Under the pieces are notes generated by a model, which was given only the letters and a program-made list of their open reading frames with translations, did not search any database and had not been told where the DNA came from. Position numbers and translations under genes: made by a program. From contig NZ_CALEJS010000035.1 in NCBI RefSeq assembly GCF_937898475.1, forward strand, positions 1-64,000: 64,000 nucleotides of DNA, given 5' to 3'. Below are positions 1 through 7,921 of the stretch, one piece after another (position 1 is the stretch's first letter; each line of letters opens with the position of its first letter). Origin of the DNA: an uncultured Chitinophaga sp. (GTDB lineage: Bacteria; Bacteroidota; Bacteroidia; Chitinophagales; Chitinophagaceae).

Positions 1-40
1 ACTGTGTTAAAGGTCATAATTTTTTAACCTTTGACACAGT
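1..40. repeat. 13-bp inverted repeat after the integrase gene
   Basis: Positions 1-13 and 28-40 are inverted copies (one mismatch, which would be a G-U pair in RNA) around a 14-nt A/T-rich spacer. The repeat touches the integrase stop codon at 41-43. It could be a transcription terminator for the integrase gene or a recombinase recognition site; the sequence alone does not decide. The window edge cuts off anything further left. Confidence 0.55.
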
Positions 41-1102
41 TTATTTTACAGTCTCATCTTTTGGCCTATGCCGTTTATAGTTTTTGCGCACCTGATCTGT
101 AGTGGTGTGTCCCAAAAGGTAAGCAACGGTTGCATCATCTACAAGCGCATCCTGCAAAAGAATGGAGAAACTCAACCGTGCGCATGACCAGGTAATATGT
201 TTAGTGATCTTCGTTTTGCCGATCCACTGTTTCAATACCTTATTGCAACCGTCCTGGGAGGGCAGCCTGAAAACAAAGCAATCTTCAGTGTTCACTCCTG
301 CCTCCGTTATTGCCAGCTTTTTTCTATCCAGGATAGCTTTGGCGATTGGATGCAAGGTAAGCGTTACCGGCTGGCCCGTTTTCTTTTGAATGATCCTTGT
401 AACAAGTGTATTCCCCCGAATGTCCGACCATTTTAAGTTCTTCACATCTATCCACCTTAGCCCTGTATAGCAGCTAAAGATAAAAGCCATCCTTACTTCT
501 AAGTTCAGGCAAGGTGTTTTAAGGAGGATTAAATATTCGTCTACCTCCAGGACTTCCTTCAGTATGGTACTGGGGTTTGATTTAGAGGCTATCTGTTCCG
601 TAGGATTGATCCTGTAGTATCCGTCTCTTGTCGCGGCATTTAACGCCCATTTAAACCTGGCATAATAGTTAGCAGGTGTTTCTCCGGTGTATTTATCTAA
701 TAAGTACTGCCGGAATCGTTTGCAGAAGTTCTCCGTTATATCGACCGGGGATATGAAATCTGAGTCCACAAAGGCTTTGAATTGGGTTAAGCTATTTTCC
801 AAGTGGCGGTTTCCTGTACGTTTATTCAGCTTCACATACTCTTCAAAATAATCAATGAAGTTTGCTTTAATCTTATGGGCAGGGATAAATCCTGTTCCGA
901 CAGCCTGCCGCTCAATGATAAGCTGACTTTTTTTAAGCTCTATTAGCGCCAGGGCTTCCTTATTATGGTTTTTCTCAATCTGGTTTTTCGGCTTATTATA
1001 AATAAAAATGCCGGTCGAAGGTCTTTGCCCAGGGCCACGTCCAAAATCATGATAGAAAATGATCTTATCGCCTTTCTTATTAGGAACTTTCAAAAAATTC
1101 AT
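41..1102 (-). CDS. Tyrosine recombinase / integrase, possibly impaired
   Basis: Site-specific tyrosine recombinase of the kind carried by integrative elements in Bacteroidota. It has an N-terminal Arm-type region, a SAM-like core-binding domain (about residues 75-165) and a C-terminal catalytic domain (about 185-345). Visible catalytic residues are Arg216 (YTGLRW), Arg309 (CARLSFS), His332 (LLGHTT) and the nucleophile candidate Tyr342 (NYKRH). Box II normally reads H-x-x-R-H. Here the first His is Ser306 and the residue after the Arg is Leu310, so activity may be reduced or lost. The gene starts 409 nt beyond the 3' end of the tRNA-Leu gene and runs away from it, as for elements that insert into tRNA 3' ends. 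The assignment to the family is firm; the state of the enzyme is inference. Confidence 0.93.
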   Translation of the reverse strand: MNFLKVPNKKGDKIIFYHDFGRGPGQRPSTGIFIYNKPKNQIEKNHNKEALALIELKKSQLIIERQAVGTGFIPAHKIKANFIDYFEEYVKLNKRTGNRHLENSLTQFKAFVDSDFISPVDITENFCKRFRQYLLDKYTGETPANYYARFKWALNAATRDGYYRINPTEQIASKSNPSTILKEVLEVDEYLILLKTPCLNLEVRMAFIFSCYTGLRWIDVKNLKWSDIRGNTLVTRIIQKKTGQPVTLTLHPIAKAILDRKKLAITEAGVNTEDCFVFRLPSQDGCNKVLKQWIGKTKITKHITWSCARLSFSILLQDALVDDATVAYLLGHTTTDQVRKNYKRHRPKDETVK

Positions 1103-1385
1103 AGCCGCACAATTTTAATGATGATAAAATAGGGATTCAATACCTGGGCCGTTTTCCAGGAAAACTGCCATTTTGTATAAGCCTGTGTGCTACTATTTTT
1201 GTCAGTAAGAAAATGCGTTAAAATGTGGATGTAACTGGTAATGTTAAATTTTTCAGCGGAACTGCCAGCATTGAAGCGATGCTGCATAGAAGTCAGTGTC
1301 AAACTGCCACGAAAATGTAATGCGGCAAAGTGGATGGAGAATACGGAAGCGGCGAAGTGGAGCCGGGGTAACTTCCGTTTAATTT

Positions 1386-1409
1386 GGTCTGTCATTAGGT
1401 CTGTCATTT
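1386..1409. repeat. Two adjacent 12-bp direct repeats
   Basis: GGTCTGTCATTA at 1386-1397 is followed directly by GGTCTGTCATTT at 1398-1409, and a shorter relative (CTGTCA) follows a few bases later. Such short direct repeats between an integrase gene and its att site often bind the integrase N-terminal domain; that role is inferred only from position. Confidence 0.45.
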
Positions 1410-1462
1410 AACTGTCAACAATGGCGGGAAAAACAGTTAAAAAGCGGTAAAAACTGACTGGC

Positions 1463-1507
1463 CTAAAATAAAAATAGGCTTGAAAATCAATGATTTACAA
1501 GCCTATT
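1463..1507 (-). terminator. Rho-independent terminator of tRNA-Leu
   Basis: A perfect 10-bp stem (1473-1482 with 1498-1507) encloses a 15-nt loop. On the minus strand it is followed by a T-rich run (TTTTTATTTT). It begins 4 nt beyond the tRNA 3' end, so it most likely ends tRNA-Leu transcription and would insulate the integrase gene from it. Confidence 0.8.
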
Positions 1508-1510
1508 GTG

Positions 1511-1594
1511 TGCCCAGAACTGGATTCGAACCAGCACGCCCTTGCGAGCGCTGCGACCTGAACACAGTGCGTCTACCAATTTCGCCATCTGGGC
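1511..1594 (-). tRNA. tRNA-Leu (anticodon CAG)
   Basis: The minus strand folds as a class II tRNA of 84 nt. The acceptor stem is GCCCAGA with TCTGGGC plus discriminator A. The D-arm contains GGTAGA, the anticodon stem CTGTG/CGCAG closes a TTCAGGT loop (anticodon CAG, reading CUG), there is a long variable arm (CGCTC/GGGCG), and the T-loop is GGTTCGAATCC. CCA is not encoded. The gene appears intact. The integrase gene lies just past its 3' end, so the 3' half is the likely attachment site of an element extending left of the window. Confidence 0.95.
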
Positions 1595-1693
1595 ATCCGT
1601 GTTAAGGGTTGCAAAGATAGTAATTGATACAGTTTTACCAAATTTTTTTTGAAAGATCCGTTAACCCGCGCCCCTCTTACCAGTTAGACGGAT

Positions 1694-3268
1694 TCAGCGA
1701 CCCCAATATTTTCCCTGCCAGGTGGGCAAAGCTTCCTCCGCTGCTTCTACGGCTTCTATCTCTTCTGTTTCTTCGCTTAGTGTGTTTTCGGCATTTTCTA
1801 ATACTTCTTTTTCCTGTTGCTGTAACTTTGACTTATTCCTTTTCAGCATGCCGTCAATATCTTTTTCTACTTTCCCCACCACTTCTTTGCCTTTAGCCGG
1901 ATCATCAGCATCGAGATAAATCTCTGCTTGGTTAAGCTCACCTTCCGTTTGTTCCAGCGCTGGAGAAGCGGGCCCTCTTTCCAACAAATTTTCTATTTTG
2001 CCTTCTTCCTTCTGTATTGCACCAGAAAGCTCACTTGTCATTTCACTATTGTTCAACTGGCCATATACCGATCCACTGGTACTTGCCGCATCATTGGCTG
2101 CAGTTTTTATTGCCTGCATTTCATTACCAGACATCTCTTCCTTTAAATCATTGTCAAGCGCTATCTGCTCCTTTTCCACATCCTGTTTGAACTGAGGCGA
2201 ATTGCCATCTGCTTTATTTACCACATTATTTTTCTTCCACCATATTTCCCGAATCAATTGTACCGTCATGATCGCAAACATGGCTATTGATAACAGTATG
2301 CCCGTCAACTGGAAAGTGCTGTTTATAATACCTTGTGCCAGCTGAAATTTACGCATAGAGGAAGATGAACTGGAGTTGCCGTCTGGAAGATCCAGCTTTT
2401 GTTGTGTGCCGGCTACCTTAACGCCTCCTACGGTTCCCGCAAGCGCACTCCCGAGCACGAACTTCACCGGCTTACCGGACGAATCATTCCGCTGTCTGAC
2501 ATTCAACCAGGTAGGTGTAAGTGATACAGACAGTGTGTCGTCGCCCGGATTCGATTCCTGTATGGTGCCGTCACCCACCATTGACAATGACGTGGACAGA
2601 TCTGATTGACCAGACAGTTTCAACGTCGCAGATTGCTGATCTTTGGTGGAAACGATAGACACCGTGGCTATCAGTTCAGGTTTATTGGTAGCAGTAACAG
2701 GCCCATCCACCACACTATACAGGTAATAATTACCCTGCCAGGCACTGGAAAACTGAACCTGCCAGGCAGTAACCGCTACCCAGGTGATCAGCGTGCACTT
2801 CTTAAAGCTTCCGGTACCAGCAAAAAAAGCATTTACCGCTGCTTCCTGGTTGTCGGCATCAGACAGCGCGGTGATAAAAGCCTTTGCCGTTTTTGAGTCA
2901 AGGTTTGCCGTTACGTATTTAATGAACATAAAGGACTGCTCCATCCCTTCCTGGTCATCAGTGGTAATGATAAATGTGTTATCGTCTTTCAGCATTGATA
3001 CTGCCATCACTTTTACCGGGAACTGGTAGTAGTATTGCTCATTCAACGCATCAACAGTCCCGGTGCGCATCGCCTGCAGCTGGCTGGCCCGGTGAATGGT
3101 CTGTATCTGTACCAGCTGGGCATTGGCTTTCACCGTTCCCAGTTTGGTGTAGGTGTACAATCCGTTAGGATCGCCGGTACTATTATAAACATCGTAGATG
3201 TCTACATCAAATCCGAGGTTGTTGCTGATGCTGGCAATAGGGTTGTCGCTGGTGTTCAGGTTACTCAT
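1694..3268 (-). CDS. Membrane-anchored coiled-coil protein of unknown function
   Basis: Not recognised. I use the ATG at 3268 (MSNLNTSDNP, 524 aa) rather than an upstream in-frame start that adds 32 unconvincing residues. There is no signal peptide. Residues 1-300 look like an alpha/beta or beta-rich soluble domain with many Thr, Val and Gly residues. A Ser-rich linker with six serines in a row (about 299-304) precedes one hydrophobic segment (about 314-342, ending in RQIWW-like basic/aromatic residues). The last 180 residues are highly charged, Ala/Glu/Lys-rich and predicted helical or coiled coil. A single late transmembrane helix between a globular head and a long helical tail is unusual. 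The gene reads toward tRNA-Leu. A possible 47-codon membrane-protein gene lies just upstream on the same strand. Confidence 0.8.
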   Translation of the reverse strand: MSNLNTSDNPIASISNNLGFDVDIYDVYNSTGDPNGLYTYTKLGTVKANAQLVQIQTIHRASQLQAMRTGTVDALNEQYYYQFPVKVMAVSMLKDDNTFIITTDDQEGMEQSFMFIKYVTANLDSKTAKAFITALSDADNQEAAVNAFFAGTGSFKKCTLITWVAVTAWQVQFSSAWQGNYYLYSVVDGPVTATNKPELIATVSIVSTKDQQSATLKLSGQSDLSTSLSMVGDGTIQESNPGDDTLSVSLTPTWLNVRQRNDSSGKPVKFVLGSALAGTVGGVKVAGTQQKLDLPDGNSSSSSSMRKFQLAQGIINSTFQLTGILLSIAMFAIMTVQLIREIWWKKNNVVNKADGNSPQFKQDVEKEQIALDNDLKEEMSGNEMQAIKTAANDAASTSGSVYGQLNNSEMTSELSGAIQKEEGKIENLLERGPASPALEQTEGELNQAEIYLDADDPAKGKEVVGKVEKDIDGMLKRNKSKLQQQEKEVLENAENTLSEETEEIEAVEAAEEALPTWQGKYWGR

Positions 3269-3312
3269 AGTTGTTAGTTTTAATGGTAATGTGAGAGAGG
3301 ATAAGGCCTGTC

Positions 3313-3456
3313 TTAGGTATTGTTTTCTGTTGGCAGGGTCATCGTTAGCGCAAAGTAAATGCAAATAAAAGGGCCGGAACAGAGGTAAAATACTCCAAAT
3401 GCCATCAGCGTGTAAATACGCTGCTTACTTCGGACTTTCCGCTGATCTATCCCCAT
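3313..3456 (-). CDS. Possible small membrane protein (47 aa)
   Basis: A short minus-strand frame starts with ATG at 3456 and encodes a basic N-terminus (GIDQRKVRSKQR) followed by one strongly hydrophobic segment of about 22 residues, the layout of a small inner-membrane protein. It ends 44 nt before the start of the unknown 524-aa protein and could share its transcript. In-frame upstream starts at 3501 (ATG) and 3516 (TTG) exist but would run into the promoter region of the divergent reductase gene. There is no homologue I recognise, so this is a candidate only. Confidence 0.35.
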   Translation of the reverse strand: MGIDQRKVRSKQRIYTLMAFGVFYLCSGPFICIYFALTMTLPTENNT

Positions 3457-3509
3457 ATAAGCGAATCTTACTACTTTTACCACGCATCGCTTACCAAACA
3501 TCCTGCTAA

Positions 3510-4073
3510 ATGGCAACAGCTTCCTTTACACTCACCATCCACATGGTAGCCAGTCTTGATGGAATGATCGCTAAAAAAGACAATAGCATTACCTGGTTTG
3601 ATACCGCCGATCACTACGAAAAAGGTATGAGCGCTCCGGATGCCGCGCAATTCCTTCAGTCCATAGATTGCTATGTGATGGGCGCCCGCACCTATGAACA
3701 CGCGCTGGAACTTTCCAAAACCTACGGATGGCCATATGGAGATACGCCCACCATTGTTGTGAGCAGCAGGCAGCTGCCCATTGAAAGGCCTAATGTTGAA
3801 CTTTATCCGGACAGCCTGCAGCAACTGATGCAGGAACGCCTGCAACCGCGTTATAATAACGTATGGCTGGTGGGTGGCGCACAGCTTGCAAAAAGCTTTA
3901 TCCGCGCCGGAATGGCAGATGAAATCAGGCTGTCCGTTTTACCGGTTATCCTGGGCGACGGACTGCCCTTCTTTGAGCAGCTGGGGCAGGAATTGCCCTT
4001 GCATCTCAAAGCGGTAAACGCCTACAAAAGCGGTATGGTGGAGTTATGGTACGAAATAAAAAAACAGGCTTAA
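3510..4073 (+). CDS. RibD C-terminal / dihydrofolate reductase-like protein
   Basis: A 187-aa single-domain protein of the RibD_C (DHFR-fold) superfamily, which bind NAD(P)H and reduce pterin- or pyrimidine-type substrates. The N-terminal strand with ASLDGMIA (residues 14-21) and the glycine-rich VWLVGGAQL stretch (118-126) are family hallmarks, followed by the typical LPVILGDGLPFF segment. The stand-alone form is common in Bacteroidota and is usually annotated as a dihydrofolate reductase family protein; no true riboflavin role can be claimed, since there is no deaminase domain and no rib gene nearby. It overlaps the convergent sulfatase gene by 4 nt at the 3' ends. Confidence 0.9.
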   Translation: MATASFTLTIHMVASLDGMIAKKDNSITWFDTADHYEKGMSAPDAAQFLQSIDCYVMGARTYEHALELSKTYGWPYGDTPTIVVSSRQLPIERPNVELYPDSLQQLMQERLQPRYNNVWLVGGAQLAKSFIRAGMADEIRLSVLPVILGDGLPFFEQLGQELPLHLKAVNAYKSGMVELWYEIKKQA

Positions 4074-5491
4074 TCTGCGGATGCAGGTAGCCTGGGCATA
4101 GCCGCCCACCATGCCAGCAGCTTATCTTTCAGTGTTGTTGCAATAGCAGGTTGCTGGTCTGCCACATTGGTGGTTTCGTATTGATCCTTTACGATGTTGA
4201 ATAGCTGGATGTCTGTTCCATCACTGTTCATCAGCAGTTTCCATTCGCCGGAACGCAGCGCCAGGTTCGGACTTTTATCCCTTCCCCGCGGATACCTGAA
4301 AGCAATGTTATTGCGCCCGTATTCCCAGTACATATCCTGCGTGCGTGCGGCAGGTTTTCCCAGCAGCACAGCGCTCCTGTCGGCTCCATCACCCGGATAA
4401 TCATCCGGCAATGTAACGCCCCCCAGCGCCGCCAGAGAGGGCAACATATCAACGCCGGTGATAAGGGAGGAGGTATCAGCGGTTCCCGCTTTAATATGTC
4501 CCGGCCAGCTGATAATGAAAGGCATACGTGTACCGCCCTCATATAAGGACAATTTTGTGCCTCTTAAGCCGGCGGCCCTGCTGCCCCTGAAGCTGGGCAA
4601 AGGCCCGTTATCGCTGGTAAAAATAACGATGGTGTTCTTTTCTATGCCCAATTGTTTCAGTCCTTCCATCAACCTGCCTATCTGTACATCATATTCCTGC
4701 AGCACCAGTTTAAAGGCCGCTTCCTCTTCAGGGTTCATCGGGAACTTACCCGTATATTCGTGCTCCACGCGGGGCACCCAGGGAGTATGCATATCATCCG
4801 GCCAGAGGTTCACGAAACACGACTGTCCTTTATGCCTGCGCAGGAAATCCAGCGTTTTATCAACAAAGTATTTAGTGCGGTCCCACCGCTTGATACTATC
4901 TTTATCAGACCAGATCCAGTTGGTAGCGGTGATCAAAGGATCAGGGTCCGGGCTTTCATAGGTACTGGCATGTTCGTCCACACCATACTGCTCAAAACCC
5001 GGTGCATCTTTCACATCCCTGCCACCGCCCAGGTGCCATTTACCGAAATGCCCCGTAGCATAGCCGGCATCCTTAAAGAACCGTGCGATGGAGGGTGCAG
5101 CCGGATCAAGGTAATCTGCCTGCTGCGCATTCCTGTTATGCTTCCTGTTATCGAGATACGTAGAGAAGTTCCACCTGGCGGGATACATACCGGTGAGCAG
5201 CCCCGCCCTCGAAGGCGAACAAATAGGCGCAGCACTGTAATACCGGGTGAATTTACGCCCCTTCTTTGCCAGGCGGTCTATATTGGGGGTGGGAACAAAA
5301 CGGCCGCCAAAACAGTTAATATCACTGAAGCCCATGTCGTCTGTAAGAATGAAGATGATATTGGGACGATTATCCGGCGGAACAGGTGTTGCGGCATAAG
5401 CAGGCGGCCGCATTTTCCATAAGGTCAGCATAAGGATCGCTGCTGCCAATAATACGCCTGCCGCCCATTTTAAAGATGCTGTTTGCTTCAT
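4070..5491 (-). CDS. Type I (formylglycine) sulfatase
   Basis: Arylsulfatase-type enzyme that hydrolyses sulfate esters. The N-terminus has a hydrophobic signal or anchor (about residues 8-35, ending AYA-A), placing it in the periplasm or on the membrane. The calcium-binding DD pair (51-52, TDDMGFSD) and the maturation motif C91-S-P-S-R are present. Cys91 would be converted to formylglycine by a separate maturase, not seen in this window. GHFGKWHLG (146-154) and a later FTSDNGP complete the active site. Substrate cannot be told; none of the neighbours clearly marks a sulfated-glycan locus. Its upstream region carries an unusual array of 11-bp repeats that may matter for expression. Confidence 0.94.
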   Translation of the reverse strand: MKQTASLKWAAGVLLAAAILMLTLWKMRPPAYAATPVPPDNRPNIIFILTDDMGFSDINCFGGRFVPTPNIDRLAKKGRKFTRYYSAAPICSPSRAGLLTGMYPARWNFSTYLDNRKHNRNAQQADYLDPAAPSIARFFKDAGYATGHFGKWHLGGGRDVKDAPGFEQYGVDEHASTYESPDPDPLITATNWIWSDKDSIKRWDRTKYFVDKTLDFLRRHKGQSCFVNLWPDDMHTPWVPRVEHEYTGKFPMNPEEEAAFKLVLQEYDVQIGRLMEGLKQLGIEKNTIVIFTSDNGPLPSFRGSRAAGLRGTKLSLYEGGTRMPFIISWPGHIKAGTADTSSLITGVDMLPSLAALGGVTLPDDYPGDGADRSAVLLGKPAARTQDMYWEYGRNNIAFRYPRGRDKSPNLALRSGEWKLLMNSDGTDIQLFNIVKDQYETTNVADQQPAIATTLKDKLLAWWAAMPRLPASAD

Positions 5492-5544
5492 CTGCTACAG
5501 TTTTAGGTAGTACCTGGCCGATAAAGAGTCGTTACAGAGGCCAG

Positions 5545-5610
5545 GATGTTATGTAGATGTTATGTAGATGTTATGTAGATGTTACGTAGATGTTATGTAG
5601 ATGTTATGTA
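5545..5610. repeat. Six tandem copies of an 11-bp repeat
   Basis: Six head-to-tail copies of GATGTTATGTA, the fourth with one change (TTACGTA). They lie 54-120 bp upstream of the sulfatase start codon. The 11-bp period is close to one DNA turn, so identical faces repeat along one side of the helix. It could be an array of regulator-binding sites, or simply a slippage-prone repeat whose copy number varies. Confidence 0.95.
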
Positions 5611-5638
5611 TCTATATAGGGAGATAACATCTACGTAA
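5582..5638. repeat. 15-bp perfect inverted repeat overlapping the tandem array
   Basis: Positions 5582-5596 and 5624-5638 are exact inverted copies, spaced by 27 bp. The left arm lies in the one variant unit of the tandem array (the one with ACGTA), so the match is specific to that unit. This suggests a designed operator or hairpin rather than random drift. Confidence 0.9.
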
Positions 5639-5692
5639 ATGATAGCTGTATACTACGGTACTACATGACTTATACATGGTATTCACACCGGT

Positions 5693-6526
5693 TTAAGCCA
5701 CCGGGCGTTTCGGATCAGTGATCCACTCACTCCACGAGCCGGCATACAATTTAGGGAAAGGATAGCCTGCATGCACGGCCAGCAGAATATTAAACGCCGC
5801 CGTCACACCGGAGCCGCAATAAAACACGGTATTGCCTTTCTCAAAATCCTTTGCAAAATATTCCTTCAATGCGGCGGGATCCGCTATCTCACCCTGTGGG
5901 TCGATGTTGGCATTAAAAGGCTTTGAAACAGCACCGGGAATATGCCCTGCCACCGGATCAATGGTTTCATTCTGCCCGGCGTAGCGGTCTGCTGTGCGGG
6001 AGTCTATCAGGCAGCTGCTGTTTGCGTCCAGGGCAAGCACCTCATCAGCGCTGGCCAGCAGCTCATCACGGAAGTTGGCTTTGAATGTTTTGGGGGCAGG
6101 TGTGGTGATCTCGTATGTCAGCGGGAAACCCTGCGCCTGCCAGGCGGGTTTTCCTCCCGCCAGCACGGCCACTTTATCATGCCCTGCCCATTTCAGCAGC
6201 CACCATAACCTGGCGGCCGCCATAAAGCCCGTTGTACTGTCATAGGCCACTACCTGGGTATTTTCGTCTATCCCATAGGAAGAAAACAGTTTTACCAGGT
6301 CTTCTTTTGCAGGCAGCGGATGGCGGCCGGAAGCTCCCGGTTGTACCGGCCCCGCAAGATCTTCATGCAGGTCGGCATATAAAGCCCCGGGGATGTGGCT
6401 TTTCCTGTATTCGGCAGCACCCCAGCTTTTATCTGCCAGGGCATAGCTGCAGTCAATAAAGCGGCAGGCCGGATCATTCAGCTTGTTAAAAGCCTCTCCG
6501 GCTTGTATAAAAGTAAGATAACTCAT
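5693..6526 (-). CDS. 3-mercaptopyruvate / thiosulfate sulfurtransferase
   Basis: A 277-aa protein with two rhodanese domains in tandem: an inactive N-terminal half and a catalytic C-terminal half. The active-site loop is C237-G-S-G-V-T-A, the form typical of 3-mercaptopyruvate sulfurtransferases (SseA type) rather than the CRKGVT loop of thiosulfate sulfurtransferases. The persulfide forms on Cys237 and sulfur is passed to a thiol or cyanide. There is no signal peptide, so it is cytoplasmic. It follows the BamA-type barrel gene by 16 nt on the same strand, suggesting co-transcription, though no functional link is obvious. Confidence 0.92.
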   Translation of the reverse strand: MSYLTFIQAGEAFNKLNDPACRFIDCSYALADKSWGAAEYRKSHIPGALYADLHEDLAGPVQPGASGRHPLPAKEDLVKLFSSYGIDENTQVVAYDSTTGFMAAARLWWLLKWAGHDKVAVLAGGKPAWQAQGFPLTYEITTPAPKTFKANFRDELLASADEVLALDANSSCLIDSRTADRYAGQNETIDPVAGHIPGAVSKPFNANIDPQGEIADPAALKEYFAKDFEKGNTVFYCGSGVTAAFNILLAVHAGYPFPKLYAGSWSEWITDPKRPVA

Positions 6527-6542
6527 GTTTTACAGGATAGAT

Positions 6543-7874
6543 TTAGAAAGTCTCGTTCAAATTTAAAAAGAATCCTTTAGAACCGTTTGCGCCCCAGGCG
6601 TAATCCAGGCATAAGTTAGTGCGGGTAGCTTTATTGAACAGGACGCGCAGGCCTAAACCCGCGGCTGGTTTCCATACCTCCAGCAGCTTTGTGCCTGCTT
6701 CATTGTTGGCAGATTGCATGTTCACAAAGGTAACGCCGCTGAACAGCTTGTTGCGGGTAATGGGAAAGCGGTATTCCGCTTCGGTATACAGGTACCTGGT
6801 GCCCTTGTAATAGCCGGATACATACCCGCGCCCGCTGCGGAAGCTGGGATCCCTGCCGCCGCCCGGCAGCTCAAACAGGGGTATCTCTCCCGCCAGTACG
6901 GCAGATCCCCAGGTCCAGAGCGCGATCACGTGCTCGGGGGTACGAGTGGAAAGACTGAGGTATTTGCGGAAATCGTAGGTGAACTGCAAGGCATTCCGCG
7001 AGCTGCCCAGCCAGGTTTGGTTCACGCGGAAACCTGCATCCAGGTAAATGCCCCGGTAAGCCCGGTTGGGATTATCCCGCGTATTATACTGTACATTGAA
7101 AAGGAAACCGTTTGACAGGTAATGATCATCATCAAAGCCAAAGCGGCGGTTGTATACCTGGTAAGGCGTAAGCGCAGAATCTTTCCGCACATTCGATACC
7201 TGCCTCCTGATGTCAAAACCCAGCCCCGCACCCAGGAAGAGGTTATGCCTTACTTCCCGGTATACCTTTTCAAAGAAGCGGTAAAACTGCGAATTCCATA
7301 CATACGCTTTACGGTCGGTATTAGCCAGTATCTTGTCTGCTTCATCATTGCTGGAGGTATGCCGCATCCCCAGCCCGAAATCGGGCGTAACAGATCTTGC
7401 CGCAACCAGGCTGCCCTGGAAGTTCCATTTGTTGCCCGGCGTAAACACATTGTGGCTGATGTAGAAATAAATGATCTTTTTGGTGGTAATGGAAGCAGAG
7501 GTAGCTGCTACAGACATATACGTGTTGGGCTTTGATCCCAGCACCTTACCGGCCACCGCCTTAATACCCAGCTGGAAACCGATGGTAGGGTTGGCCGCTA
7601 TATTGGGCACCACCGTAATGGCCGACCGCTTACGCAGGGTATCTTTTGCCCTTTTGGGATGCAGTACATCATTAAACAGGTCGCCCACGTCGTACTGGTC
7701 GTTTAAGTTTTGGGGGGCGGCCTTTTGTATGGGTTTAGCCTGGTTACCCGAAAGGGAAGTATCGCCAGGCGCATTGTCCTGGGCGTTCAGCTGGCTGCCA
7801 CCGGCAAAAAGCAAAAGTGTACACAACACTTTTGGTAGTGAATAAAGCCTTTTCGTTCTTTTCTTTGCTTCCAT
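6543..7874 (-). CDS. BamA/TamA-family outer-membrane barrel protein
   Basis: The ATG at 7874 (MEAKKRTKR) gives a basic N-terminus plus hydrophobic signal peptide ending LNAQD; the track start 10 codons upstream would spoil it. The rest resembles the C-terminal barrel of the bacterial surface antigen (Omp85) family: a short linker, alternating aromatic/hydrophobic strands, an RSGRGYVSGYYKGTRYLY segment, the RGYVSG-type loop motif, and a terminal Phe as expected for insertion by the Bam machinery. No POTRA repeats are visible in about 440 aa, so this is a barrel-only member rather than BamA itself. Function unknown; candidates are secretion or membrane-biogenesis roles. Confidence 0.85.
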   Translation of the reverse strand: MEAKKRTKRLYSLPKVLCTLLLFAGGSQLNAQDNAPGDTSLSGNQAKPIQKAAPQNLNDQYDVGDLFNDVLHPKRAKDTLRKRSAITVVPNIAANPTIGFQLGIKAVAGKVLGSKPNTYMSVAATSASITTKKIIYFYISHNVFTPGNKWNFQGSLVAARSVTPDFGLGMRHTSSNDEADKILANTDRKAYVWNSQFYRFFEKVYREVRHNLFLGAGLGFDIRRQVSNVRKDSALTPYQVYNRRFGFDDDHYLSNGFLFNVQYNTRDNPNRAYRGIYLDAGFRVNQTWLGSSRNALQFTYDFRKYLSLSTRTPEHVIALWTWGSAVLAGEIPLFELPGGGRDPSFRSGRGYVSGYYKGTRYLYTEAEYRFPITRNKLFSGVTFVNMQSANNEAGTKLLEVWKPAAGLGLRVLFNKATRTNLCLDYAWGANGSKGFFLNLNETF

Positions 7875-7921
7875 AATTGATCCTGTCTGTCTATGATAAA
7901 ACATGCGCTTTGCCGAATAGT

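Larger units (their letters stand above)
1103..1510. other. Non-coding stretch between integrase and tRNA-Leu
   Basis: No convincing gene. A 102-codon minus-strand frame (1099-1407) overlaps the integrase start by 4 nt but has no recognisable domain and an odd composition. The stretch holds two adjacent 12-bp direct repeats (1386-1409) and the tRNA terminator (about 1463-1507). If the tRNA is an attachment site, the integrase promoter and arm-type binding sites would be expected here. Confidence 0.5.

Noticed and set aside
1099..1407. 102-codon minus-strand frame overlapping the integrase start by 4 nt
   Set aside because: No domain, no ribosome-binding site that I trust, and an unusual residue mix. 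It more likely lies in the integrase control region.
5545..5638. CRISPR array
   Set aside because: The repeats are 11 bp and directly tandem, with no spacers and no cas genes.
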